Shown piece by piece: positions 1 to 31,200 of a stretch of 64,000 bases of DNA (the stretch's first letter is position 1; each line of letters starts with the position of its first letter). The notes beneath the pieces were generated by a model. That model was given only the letters and a program-made list of their open reading frames with translations, was not told where the DNA came from and did no database searches. Location of the stretch: positions 227,501 through 291,500 of the forward strand of contig JAJTWR010000458.1 of the NCBI GenBank assembly GCA_021613335.1, given 5' to 3'. The DNA comes from Whitmania pigra (lineage: Eukaryota; Annelida; Clitellata; Hirudinida; Haemopidae). The position numbers and the translations under genes were made by a program.

Positions 1-838
1 AAATATTAATATTTAATACTTGACTATTTTTAATTTAATAAAGTTTAAAGTAAAAAAAGAAATGTTAAAAACTCAGATGTTCAAGCCTAAAAGACTTGGT
101 TTTCAAATGCTGCTGTGTTATTCCGCAATAATTGATATTTTTAGACCGATACCCCTGGAAACCGCTGACAATGCCTTTCAACAGCGTGAATCAGGTAGTG
201 TTTCTGATCCTTTTGCTTTGTTATTGCAGAGTTGAATTTCTGTGGCAGTGAGATGCAACGTTCAGCAGCATCATTGACAACTTTCAGTTGTTGTACTCTT
301 CTTGTCACAACTTCTTCTATAATGGTCAGTGGTGTCCCAGCTGTGAGGATCATGCTCTAGGAATTCTGTTGAAATTTGTATAGTTTTAAAAAACTTCTTA
401 GTGTTTGAAGAGACAAAGTGTTAACTAAGACATTTTGCTTTCATTAATTTTCATTTGCGTGGCTCAACGTTCAGACCTGCAACGCAACCGAGTTATCACC
501 AGCAATGCTCTCAATATTGGATTTATGCAACTGATTCCAGGCTTTTGAAAAACTTTCAAAGAATTTGTTTATTAAGACCCCTTGAGCAGGCCATTAAAAG
601 AATAAATGCTAAACTGATAAGTAGCTTCTGCAACTTCTGTTGAAGTAAAGTGTTTTATTGCCAGTGCTGCTGGCTTTACTGTCAAAACACATAAACTAAA
701 TTATGTCATTCAAGTTCCAGTCATCAATGAGCTTAAAAACAGCAGCAGCCTGTACTTCACCTGTTCTGTTTGCCATAATAGGAACTCAATTTCATAACAC
801 CATAATATAGCAGCGAGCCTTCTCTTTATCAGTTAGAG
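1..838 (-). mobile_element. Decayed DNA-transposon coding remnant, left part
   Basis: Read on the minus strand this stretch encodes broken pieces of a transposon-type protein. Positions 838-650 give a frame with stops containing NRTGEVQAAAVFKLIDDW and then FMCFDSKASSTG. Positions 353-141 give AERCISLPQKFNSAITK followed by QKHYLIHAVERH. I recall this combination (an 'M-C-F-D-x-x-A-S-x-T-G' block and a later 'AERCISL..FN..ITK' block) from multicopy transposon proteins of arthropods and cnidarians, but I cannot name the superfamily. Several in-frame stops show it is dead. The reading frame continues on the far side of the inserted hAT element (2048-2345), so both parts are one older copy. Confidence 0.6.
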
Positions 839-2039
839 CAGGGGTTCCCAACCTTTTTGTGCCCACGGCTCCCTTAGAGGACAAAATGTGGTCCACGCCC
901 CCCCCCCCATCAAAATTTTTCAAGAAAAAAATAATGAACAATAATTTACTGTCAAAAAAGAACAATGTATTTTGAAAGCAAATGTTTAATGTAAAGATTG
1001 CTCCTGCTTCTTGTTCACAAGTATATGGAATCTGGGCTTTGATTTTGACAGGGCCATTTTCATGTCATCCTTTGCGTCAAGTTTGTTTCGCGATTTTGTT
1101 TTGATTGTCAGCAGGGTTGAAAATCCAGCCTCACAGAGGTAGGTTGTCACAAAAGGAATGATGGATGTCATGGCTCTTTTGGCTAGAACTTGGTATGGTG
1201 TCATCACGGAGCATCAAAAGTCAGCCAAACTCTTGACCTGAAACTCCCTCTTTAGCAACTCTTTGTGCCTTCTCCACTCTTCTGATCCACAGGAGCAGCT
1301 TCTTCAGAAATGAGCCTAGTTACTCACCAGCATCAATAACAGCCATGTTAGAAACTTGAATCTTAGTGTAAAGCTCATTTAAATGGGTGAAAATGTCAGC
1401 CAAATATGCCAGTGATAGGCTGAATTCTGGCAGACAAAATATACTTTCGAGGTCACTCTGTTTCTCTTGTACGGACACCTCAATCTGCAGTTCCATTAGT
1501 CGGCTGAAAACTTGCCTTCTGGACATCCACCTGACGTCAGTATGAAAGAGCAAGACTTCAAAAGGAGCACCAACCTCCTTGCAGAGTTCCTTGAATAGTC
1601 TGTGGCTTGTTGCTCTTGCAAGGATGTAGTTAACCACCTTTACTGAAAAGGTTTCTGGGTCTGAGCAAATCCAAAACTTGGCAGAGTGCCTGATAATTGG
1701 AACCGAGCCCTCTTCTGTTTCATAGCATCAAGTCCATCCTTGAGACTGTCAGGATGAAGCCTCTGGTGTTCCTTAAGTTTCGATGGCCTCATGCTTTCAG
1801 CACTGAGAACATTTCCGCATATGAAGCATTGAGGCTTCTGAATACCATCACGCTCGGTGACACATGTAAACCCATATACATGTAAAACCATATAGATCGT
1901 TACTTGTGCATAAATATTATTTTCGGATTTTTTAAAAAGTTAGTTTAAAAATAAATTTGAAATTTATTTATGCTGATTTTTGAAAAGTACTCCATGGCTC
2001 CCTGGACCCCCCTCACGGCTCCCAGGTTGGGAACCCCTG
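839..2039 (-). mobile_element. hAT-family transposon, internally deleted, with 8-bp target duplication
   Basis: The element starts CAGGGGTTCCCAACCT at 839 and ends with its inverted copy AGGTTGGGAACCCCTG at 2039. It is flanked by an exact 8-bp direct repeat AGTTAGAG (831-838 and 2040-2047), the length typical of hAT elements. The minus strand carries three transposase fragments of the ZBED5-like type. 1891-1640 holds a BED zinc finger (CFIC followed by HQRLH). 1637-1320 includes HTDVRWMSRRQVFSRL. 1207-986 is the C-terminal dimerisation region (YLCEAGFSTLLTIKTKSRN). At 1.2 kb with broken frames and most of the catalytic core missing, it is non-autonomous. Confidence 0.9.
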
Positions 2040-2047
2040 AGTTAGAG

Positions 2048-2345
2048 CAAGTAGCATCTTGCCATCCCAATGTCAGAACTGAATGCACGCTCCTTCAAAA
2101 GTTGTTCTTTTTCTTTTGAGAGATGCATTTTGGAGACCTTTCCACCGTTGGTGGTGCTTCTTTGCTTCTTTATTTTTTCAATTCTTGTCAAAACTTAATA
2201 GATTCAAATTATTATTATTGGTCCAAAAACTCAGCTGCTCTTGGGCAGCAAATGTAGCACTTTCGTGGAAGGTTTTTTCTGAAGTAGGTGAAAATACACA
2301 AACTGACTTAGAACCTGTTTATATGTTTATTTATAAAGAGCCATA
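2048..2345 (-). mobile_element. Decayed DNA-transposon coding remnant, right part
   Basis: This is the other side of the older element interrupted by the hAT at 839-2039. On the minus strand it reads pieces such as EKTFHESATFAAQEQLSFW and KKHHQRWKGLQNASLKRKR, with stops between them, and runs into the frame that resumes at 838 once one copy of the target duplication is skipped. The function is not recognised beyond its position in the same transposon-like frame. Confidence 0.45.
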
Positions 2346-2389
2346 ATCTACCCATGGGCGCTACGTGGCAAACGACTGTTGCTTTTAAT

Positions 2390-2560
<171 letters not shown>

Positions 2561-3340
2561 TTTAAGCAATCTGCAACGTTAGACGATGATTATACTGTTT
2601 TCCAAGTTTTCTGAAACCTTTCAAATAACATGTTCTGATTTCCTTTGAAAAATAGAAATACAAATTAAAAGAAATAAAATTATGTGTCAAATAATTCTTC
2701 TTTTTTCTCCTGAATTCCGCCTTTAAGTAAAACGTTTCTTTCGAAGCCCATGGAAATACGTTCAATTTCTTTCATTGAAATATTTATAGCATTATTTGTA
2801 ATCTGCTTTCATGTTTATTTTTATTTATTTCAATAAAATATTTTATTTAACAGATTAAATTTTGCATATTTATTAAAAATATTTTATTTTCGGATTAAAT
2901 GCACGGTGGTTCTTAAATTTAATTTTTTCAGGTGAACCCTTACTTCGGAATCGACAATTCAATTCAAAGATATGTTTAAAAATAAAATCTTTAAATTTTG
3001 CAATTTATTTTTGCTTTGAATTTGATATTATGCATTCGATATTATTTTGCAAACAAATGACAATAAATGAAAGTTTTTATTCGCAACATCAAGAATGAAA
3101 GTTAAGGAAATCTTCATTAAATAGATTTTAATTCCTAACGGAGTCTTGCATAAGCTATTACATCAGTTAAGTCATCAAGTGTAATTATCCACAATAAGTA
3201 TCATGTAATTTATTAAATTGATAACCTTTAACAATTGCATTAAATATCGTAAATTATGACACCATTAACCTTTGCGTTAAATACTACAAATGATAATCAT
3301 AACATTGACCTTAATTATGATGACCTTTAACCTCTTGTAG
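2561..3340. other. AT-rich non-coding stretch upstream of the first visible stomatin exon
   Basis: No convincing exon was found here. The N-terminal stomatin exons (cytoplasmic tail, hydrophobic hairpin and start of the band-7 domain) must lie left of the window or be too divergent to see. The stretch ends in a good acceptor (CCTCTTGTAG at 3331-3340). Confidence 0.5.
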
Positions 3341-21949
<18,609 letters not shown>

Positions 21950-22469
21950 GTGACGTCATCTTCTTAAATAGCGCAGAAGGAAGGAATGAATGAATGAATG
22001 AAGGAAGGAAGGAAGAAAAGAAGCTCGCATGACCATGTTTGGATTGCAAATTATTTTAATTTATTGGAAGCATTCCCGAGCGAGGCAATTTCTCAGTAAC
22101 ATGGTGATGGTGATGATAACGATGAAGAAGACGACGATAGCGATGATGATGATGATGATTATTATTATTATTATGATAAAGCTAATTATTTATTATGCTA
22201 CCGCAAACGTTTTCCAACAAGGCTACTGGTGATAATTGTTAATATACTTAGATTAGTTACGGTTGAAATGCGATAACGAGGACGAATGCGACGATGACGA
22301 TGATGATGACGATGACGATGACGCTTTCGATGAAGATGATGATGGTGATGATGAAGAAATTCGGATCAATTTGTTTTAAAAGCCTGCAAAGCCACATTTC
22401 ACGTGCTTTTTGATGTGCTTTCATTGGGCCTACAATAACTTGCGCATCCGCGACTCCTCTGTTCCCGCC

Positions 22470-22742
22470 TTACTCATCCATCCTTCCTTCCTTCCTTTCA
22501 TTCATCATCCATCCTTCCATCCATTCATTCATCATCCATCCTTCCATTCATTCACTCATTCATTCTTCCATCCATCCACCCATCCATCCATCCATCCATC
22601 CATCCATCCATCCATCCATCCATCCATCCATCCATTCCATCCATCCATCCATTCATCCATTCATTCATCATTCATTCATTCATTCATTCATTCATTCATT
22701 CATTCATTCATTCATTCATTCATTCATTCATTCATTCATTAA
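22470..22742. repeat. CCAT/CATT tetranucleotide array
   Basis: A mixed CTTC/CCAT block passes into pure CCAT and then pure CATT units (about 22660-22740). Open frames of the HPSI/HSFI type are repeat artefacts. Confidence 0.95.
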
Positions 22743-24469
22743 CTCACCGATCCATCCATCCATTTAACTTCTACTCCTCTGCCACCCATCAATCCACTCA
22801 TGCATCAAAATGCATTCGGAGATGGTACATGAGATGAATGGCACATCAATTTCTTATTTTCGCGTCACAAACGAAAATGCTGACGTCATACTGCGCCTAC
22901 GATATTCTTCAATAATTAAGTAGATTCGTCGTCAACATTAGAACAGTCATCACCCACACAATCATCATCATCACCACCGACATCATCATCATCATCATCG
23001 TCGTCACGAGTATCATCATCATCACCATCATCGTCATCATGATCGACACTGTAATTATCAGTATGAACTCAGTTATTGAATGTTGTTGGACAATCTACTT
23101 GTGAGACCTGTTTTTTTGTCAGTGCACCTTTTCATCAATTTCCTCTTTCTCATCAAAGACAATACAATGCTGCTTTCAAGCATCATTAATTATGCTGTAT
23201 AACTAATAAATTTAAATAATAATATTAATAATAATAATTTTAATTTAATAATAATGTTAATTATTAATTATAATCATTAGTATTATATTAATTATAAAAT
23301 GCACTTGTCAACGTGGCTCACTGCTTTGAAAGGCGGGTTTTCATTCGGTGAATGTACAAGGTGAATTGGGCCCAGCTTAATAATTATGATTTATAAATTC
23401 TCAAGTCATTTTATTAAAATTTAAAAAAATATTCTCGATTATTTCCTCTTTAAATGTCGAAGGTAGGAGGAGCTTGATGTATGAATATTGTAATTGAACT
23501 TCATTATGACTAATTATGCATTATGACAATAAATTATGCAAACACGGATAACTTAATTAATTTATAATTGTCACTCATCACCTTTTTTATGCATCAGTGT
23601 CTTTGAGTTTATCTCTGCTAATAAAAACATTTAATCTATAACCATTTTTACCTCTAAAAACGTATTAAACTGCAAAAAAAGCTTCTCCTTATAAAAATAA
23701 CTTTTAATATACGAAATGACAAATCGATGGCGGCAAAAATAAACAGAGACAGGTGCGCTCTCAACATTGAATTGGTTACGCAATCGCAACGCTCATTAAA
23801 CCTGGAGTGATCAGGTGTGCATTGGGCAGGTAGCTCGTCTCACCTGTTCGGCGAAAATAAACGCTCCTTGTAAATTGATATCTGATTGAGGTTAATGAAC
23901 ATTAATTAGTCTCATTATCATATGAATCATCGGATTAAAAATAATGCTGACCTATTTTTCAACGCATCAGCTTTTTCTACAGTAAAGAATGATTCAAAAT
24001 TTACATTAAACATTGTTTGTAAATTAGTTTTAATAACAAAATTAACAGCGCCTATTTTACATTGGCGATGGTTTAATTTTATTAAGTTTATTGCGAATAC
24101 TTAATTAAATGTTAAGCCACTTAGTTCGTGTAAAAGTAATTCCCTCACTTCTTTCAAATCCCAAGAAAGTGATCTCCTGAACATCTCAAAGGATGGTAAT
24201 TAAACCATTATAAAGTTTTAAGGGTTTAAACAGAGACGTCATTGGGGCAGAGAAGATTGATAATATCGGGGGGTAGAGAGTTCCAGGGTTTCGCGATTCG
24301 AATGGTGAAGAAATGGAGCCTGTGAGTGGTTGAGTATTTTCTTAGAGTCTAAGCCTTAGACCACGTGTGCGAGGCAACAGGAAATCGTTGAATTTGGGGA
24401 TGGTGCCATAAGTAAAGTTGTGTAATATTTTGTGGCAGCTTTTTCTTATTTACATAAACGATGTTGTGG

Positions 24470-24800
24470 ATAGGCAACTCTGTCAAATACAAACTATTCG
24501 CAGATGACATCAACAACATCATCTCCCCACAGCTCTGGGAGGATTGATTGAGATAGCCCTTGATTGGAGCTCAGCTTATATCACTCTTCTCTGCAAAAAA
24601 GGTCTTATATCTGATCCATGGAATTACAGAGCAATATCACTCACATATTCTTGTTGTCATGCAATGGAATAAGTGATCAATATAAACATCCTTTAGGCGG
24701 CAAACAGCCTCATGTCTCCCGATCAACGTGGTTTTATGAATTTGAGGTCAACATGTACCAACGACTGGTCAATTTCAATGCAACTCCGCCAGGGCACCGA
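24470..24800 (+). mobile_element. Scrambled LINE reverse-transcriptase fragments
   Basis: Plus-strand pieces resemble a jockey/CR1/RTE-type reverse transcriptase: KYKLFADDINNI near 24497-24532, ITLLCKKGLISDPWNYRAIS near 24580-24640, and MSPDQRGFMNLRSTCTN at 24712-24762. In intact enzymes the N-Y-R-x-I-S-L and RSTCTN motifs come before the F-A-D-D motif; here FADD comes first. This is either two overlapping truncated copies or a rearranged one, with stops between the motifs. Confidence 0.55.
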
Positions 24801-26704
24801 CATTATATATATTATAATGACATTATATATATATATATATTATATACCAATATTATATACCTCGATTTCAAAATGGCTTCCGATTCAGTGCCTCACCTAA
24901 AATTACTGACAAACATTAGCTATCTGTCTGGCACCCACTTATAGTTCCATATAACCAACCACATTCAGCAGCATTTCACTGCCACTTGTTGAAAACAAAA
25001 ATATCATCTCTTTCCTTTTGTTTGTCCAAGAGCACCAATGTTTGCGTTATTTAGTTAAATACTGCAAGTAAATGCTGTCAATCAGCGACTTTCCAAGCGA
25101 TTCTTCTAAGCTCCAAAATTATTTATTTTGAACTTGATGACACATCAAGTTGACTTTAATAAATTTTAATGTAATCCAATCAACAGACGAATAACAAAAC
25201 CAGAATTCCAAATGACTTCAAAGCTCGTGTTTCAATTGCGTTTGTGCTTCCAACGGTGAAAAAAGGTTAAAGGTTAAAAACAGCAAACATCAAGGAATGT
25301 TTCTGAGGACAACTTGTGAGCCTCAACAAACAAAAATAAACAGAAATAAACAAAAAACAGGACCTCGACTTACAAATTCACAAATAATTAGCTTTGAAAC
25401 TTTTAATTATTTCCAAACAAATTACTATTTGCAGTGATGCAGTAACCATGATCCTTGATTTTCATCGTCGTCGTCATCATCATCATGTGAAACAAAATTT
25501 AAATCTAAATCAAATTCAAGATTAAATAACATGCAAACTTAAAATAACAAAGTCAAGAATTAATTTCAATTAACAGACCCAATTACATGTTAAATCAGTC
25601 TTACCATCACTCAGATAAAATTTCTAAAAACGTAAGATCAAATGAATGAGTTCCATTTAACACATATTTAACAAATTATAAGATCAAATTCATAAATATT
25701 CAAATATTCAAAATACTAAAGATCTAATTAACATGTACATTCAGCAAAAACAATTACATTCTAAACACTTTATCGACTGGAATAAGAGAATAAGCAGAAA
25801 ACAGATGGATTGAAAATAAAAGAAACAAGCACATGGCAACAGAAAAATAATGTCATAGCAACAATGGCAATACTTTACTAGTGAAAGTCAAGGAATGTTT
25901 GCAGAAGAAGGACTGGCAATCTTTCTCTTCATCATCGTCTTCATCATCACCATCTTCATCATCACCATCTTCATCATCACCATCACCATCTTCATCATCA
26001 TCATCACCATCTTCAGGTGAAAGAATTGGAGGCACCGTGCATCGGTTCTTCTCTTCGCATTGAGAATGAAAACCACCACCAAAAACAATCACATGAATTA
26101 AGGTGACCATTAAAGGGTAGTCTTGTTTAGTTAAGTGTTGGTGAGAATTTGTGTCAATGAAAAGGCAGCACTTGAAAAATGAAAACTTTCGTCGAGTCAT
26201 TTCTTGTTTTTCAAAAACTATCATCAACAACCAGCAACAAGTACAATTTGAGCATTTAGCACCAGCAATTCAGCAATTCAATAATTCAGCAAATCACATT
26301 TCACAGGACATATGACATCTATGACATCTACGACTTCTGTGACAAAGTCAAAACTGAAACTCTTCTAAAATTTACTTAAAAAGCACTTCTCATCAGCAAA
26401 TGTGTCGATATGAAAATCGTCATCATCATCATTATCACCACTGTCAATGCTACAATTACACAACTTCTAAATTGAACCAATTTTAGAATGTTGATTGCCT
26501 TCTTGGCTTTTTATAATCTTGATAACTTGTAAACACAGCAACAATGCTAATTTTTTTTAATGTAATCACCTTACATCCTATTACATCATCATAAAAATAA
26601 TATTAATAATAATAACAATAATATCAGCAACAGTGATAGTAAAAATAATAATAATAATAATAATAATAATAGCAACAATAATCGTCATCATCACCATCAC
26701 CATC

Positions 26705-26842
26705 TTAGAACTGATACCACTTCTTGTTCTTGTACTTGTTCTTGACCTGCGATGCCAACTGTCCAAAAGACTCTGCATTCATTTTCATCCGCTCCGACTT
26801 TTCCTCCAACTCGCCCAACTTTTCACCCCTCTCCAGTGCAGC
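26705..26842 (-). CDS. Tomosyn: Tomosyn last exon: R-SNARE motif
   Basis: 46 codons including the TAA (26705-26707). It encodes AALERGEKLGELEEKSERMK and ends KYKNKKWYQF. The Arg in L-E-R-G-E-K-L aligns with the zero-layer Arg of VAMP-type SNAREs (L-E-R-D-Q-K-L). There is no transmembrane segment after it, as expected for tomosyn. Confidence 0.95.
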   Translation of the reverse strand, partial: AALERGEKLGELEEKSERMKMNAESFGQLASQVKNKYKNKKWYQF

Positions 26843-28243
26843 CTGTCACGAGAACATAAATTAATAAGCAATTCCTAAATAATTTCTAAACAATTCCTAA
26901 ATAATTTCTAAACAATTCCTAAATAATTTCTAAACAATTCCTAAATAATTTCTAAACAATTCCTAAATAATTTCTAAACAATTCCTAAAGCAACTTGCTG
27001 TATAGGAACACAATACGTTTCAATGTTGAACATTGCCAATGTTTACGAGCAACAAAGCAGAGCAAGTGCTCAATGAAAAGTTATCAAATTATCTAGTTAT
27101 GTACGAATTATCAAAATTAAGTATGAACGACATCAACAATCAAAAATATAAAAGCTATGCAATGTCTTCTTTGGAGTCCAACCTGCATCTGAGTATGAAA
27201 ATTTATAAATAATTTATACATAATTATCTCAAAGATAATTGTTGTGCAGTGATTAAAACATGCTTCTGCATCCTATTTTGATGTATAAAGCACCCTCAAG
27301 GTCGGCTAAATAAAATACAATGCAAGGGAAATACAATACAAATGCAAATTACTTAAATTAATTTAATTTAGTTTAACTAAAATGAAAATCACCAATTTTG
27401 CTTGAGCAATCTCGGAGGTGGCAGAGATGGCAGCTCCTCGCGACCTGTCCATCTTGGGGATGTACGTGGTCAACGTCTTGTTTGGTTTGCCACTACCACT
27501 TTCACCAACTTGAAAATGATTAAGCGATTCAAATTGCGTTCAACGACATTATGAATCAAATGCATCATACATATAATGCCTCAAGTACTTAATACTTGTT
27601 ATTATTGACACATATTCTGTTATTAACACTGCTTCAACAACAGCAACAACAACGACAACAGCAAAACAACAAGAGCAACAACAATGACAACAATGGCAAC
27701 AACAACTCACACAATGCTTCCCTGTTCAGCTTGACCTGCTGATTGTCAAAGAAACTTTGGAAAAACCCAGCCTTAGGAGGCTCAGGCACCTCGCAAACTG
27801 TGAACAACTGCCTGTCGACATCTGGCAACATATCTCTGGAAAGCAAAACATTTTAATTAATATTTAAAAGAAAAAAAATTAACAATTACATTTACCACTT
27901 TGTGTTTCTAAGAATTCAACTAAGTTGAATTGATTTAGTTAAATGCGTTTGACAAAAAAAAGGTTTAAATTAATATTTTACAATGTAATAACATCAGTAT
28001 CATCAACATCATCATCATTACCACCATCATCATCATCACTTACTCGTTTCCTTTGGTAATGGCAAACTTTTGAATCTCAGATGGAAACACCATCACCATG
28101 CCTTGACCAAAGTTGGAAAATTGGAAGGTTTTTGAAAGTCTGTGAAACGGAATGATTCTGACGGTGATGACAATGAACATGTTGAACATCTTAGAATGAT
28201 ATTTAATATGCCTTGACATGTGACACAGGCCTTGGTGATGACA

Positions 28244-28276
<33 letters not shown>

Positions 28277-31200
28277 GTGGTGATGATGGCGATAATGAGA
28301 TGGAACATGCAACACACCTTGGGTGTCTTCCGGCAACGTAGCTGAGATCTTGGATGACCTTAAGCGATGGAAGTTCAAAGACGGTGATGTTTCCGTTCAC
28401 ATGTCTCGTCAGGAGACAGAGGGAGTCTGATGACATTAAAGTTATGCAACTAGGTCACCTAAACGACTCCCTATTAACATAAAATTAATCATTAAATGCA
28501 TCAAATACAACTCTCAAAGAGGTCAAAACATGCATGTCGTCCACAAAGAATGCTTTCCTGCGTGCAACAATAAAGCCTGCACATTTACAATCACAGTTAC
28601 ATAAATGCTTAACTAAAAGGTGCTTCCGACATTATACTTTCCAGTGCTATAAAAATGAATATAAACATTTAAATTTGCATCTGCGAATTCTTTAAAAAAT
28701 AATCAAGATGGAATTTCTGAATACTTTTTATTAAAACCGCTTTGGCCTTGACGATGTGGTTGTCATCAGTGACCTTGAACTTCTGCAAACAGGTCATCGA
28801 CGGTAAGCCAATCAGCTGCAAGGAAGACAAAATAGAGGTGAATACATTTAGAAGAACATTTTGTTTGTTGAGTTTTTAAGCATTTTAAGCAAGGATTACT
28901 TGATGACTAACATAAGATGAATATGTTAAAATAGAAAAAAATAAATTTAAAGTTAAGAAACTAAGATTTTTAATTTGTAGAACATTAAGCATTGATTGAT
29001 GGTTGCTCGAAGTAGGACGTTTAAAATAAAACTGAATAAATAAATTTAAAAATTCATAAAATAATAAAACTGAACTCACTCTGATCTGCTTTTCTGAGGT
29101 CAAAACAACATGCTGCAGGTTCTCTGACACTGGAACATCTGGTGATGATGACGATGACGGTGGCAAATTGATTGATTCATTCGCAACCACATGGAGACCA
29201 TCGTACAACCAATATATATACCACAAAAACATCATTTCATACTAGTAATACAAATTCCAGTTCCAATTATGCAGTACCATGTTTTAATGTGCTATTGGCA
29301 GCCATTCATGAAAAGCCTATTGACAACATGTACTTGTGGTATTATGAGGTGACCATTACTTTAATGTTCTTTGTAGGAATACAAATGTTTGTATCTGAAT
29401 GTATTTTTGCAGCAGACACACTTTATAAACTTTCACATTCAAAACCAGCCATTGTGATGAAGGACCATACAAATGCTTAATTAATGCCACAAAACTTGTG
29501 GTGGTTATACCTAGTAGATATACCTAGTAACATTATAATTATATTGTTAATATGATTGAAAATAATTATATTATTAATAAAACTGCACCTTCGGACAGTT
29601 TCACCTCGGTGCACTCCCGAGGGTCCTTTCCAAAGTTCTTCCACGAAACAACGGGGGACTTCAAAACGTTCGAGCAGTTCAAGTCGAGGAAAGAAATGTT
29701 CACCATTCGACCTTTCAACCTGAATATTGTTCCTGGTGGATTCAAATGCATGATGATGATGATGATGAAGAGGACAATGATGATGATGATGAAGAAGAGG
29801 AAAATGATGATGATTAAGCAACAAACAATTGATGGAGGAATGCTCATTTTGGAGGTTTGGAACGTGCAAGTTAAGTTAAAGCAATTCTATTTGTTATTAA
29901 AGCCTCCATTGGTCACAATAGCCTGTTAATACTTGTTAATACCCTGTTAATACTTCATTTTGAAAGCATGTTTTGCAATGATCAACTATTTGTGGCAATC
30001 ATTTGATTATGAATTTGCATCATGACATTCATGCATTCTGGAAATGTTAGGAAAAATCTGATGCTTAAAAAATTGAAAGTTAACAGATTTCTGAGAAGTA
30101 CTTAAAACCACCTCAGCATGTTAGAAGATTGTTAAATATTCATAATGCAAAAAGTTTAGATGTTACCAAATCATCTCAGTTATGCAAAGGACTATAATCA
30201 AATAAATAAATAAACAGTTTAGATGTTAGATGTGTTTTGTGGGCACCCAAATGTTTGGGTGAAAAATTTAAAAATTGCGTTGAATTAGATTTTGATTGCT
30301 CAAGGGAACGGGCAAAAGTAAGGAATGTTACTAGCAAGTAAAAGCTGGTTAAAGATAAAAATTCAAGGTTTACCTGTCGGAGCAACCACAGGGTCCTGAT
30401 TTGGGCCTCCACTGGGGTTTTCAGCCGAGAGGACGATAACCGAACCAAGGCTCGTGCCCACCCAGATGCAGGGGATGCATGTTGCTTCTTAATAACAAGT
30501 AACATGATGTTGGTTACTGTGTCATTGACTTAGTTAATACTAACATTAGTTAAGAATTATATACCAGTACACCTTTATAATTTAATAAATTTGTTAATGT
30601 TCATTTTTACGATTGCAGAAGCTTGAATAAAATATTTAAAATCATTTTCTAAAATAGATAGTGCAAATATGAATTGACTTGCTCGTCATTCGTAACAATT
30701 AACATCATCATCCATAATCATCATCATCATCATCATCATCATCATTCATAACCATCATCATTATCATCCATCATCACCCTCATTGTCATCCATAATCATA
30801 GTTATCACCATTTTTGTGAGGAAATGATTCCATGAACACAAATTCAAGGATGGATTCTTTGACATTCTCCTCATCACTTGTGGACCCTTCTGAGTAATAT
30901 AATTAATTAAAATACAATTAAAATATGAGTAGATCTAATTAAGTATGCATGTTGTTGACATTGCAAAAGTTTGATCACGAGTGCTCGCTTACGAGTAGAA
31001 AATGGCCATTATTCAAAACTCAGATGAAACACTCTGTTAACTAGCTGATGAATAAATTAGCATAAATTAAGCCCCTGTTACAAACTGATGACCAACCTTG
31101 TTCCTAGAGAAAGCATTAGAAAGAGTAAAGGTGAAAAAATAAATGAGTTTGAGATGTTGATGTTACATGTTGATGCTTTGTGCTCGATGTGAGGTTGTGT

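Larger units (their letters stand above)
21950..26704. other. Intergenic region between stomatin and tomosyn
   Basis: Downstream of the stomatin stop and of the tomosyn stop (both genes end into this gap). It holds GAAT/GGAA tracts (21980-22015), GAT tracts (22090-22350), a CCAT/CATT array (22470-22742), CAT tracts (22960-23050), a TA run (24822-24855), CAT tracts near 25460 and 25920-26015, and reverse-transcriptase debris at 24470-24800. No complete gene was recognised. Confidence 0.6.

Noticed and set aside
28525..28576. Candidate extra tomosyn exon between 28815 and 28426
   Set aside because: It has an acceptor, but its phase does not fit. Extending the previous exon to donor GTATTC at 28725 joins directly to 28426 in phase and matches the family spacing.
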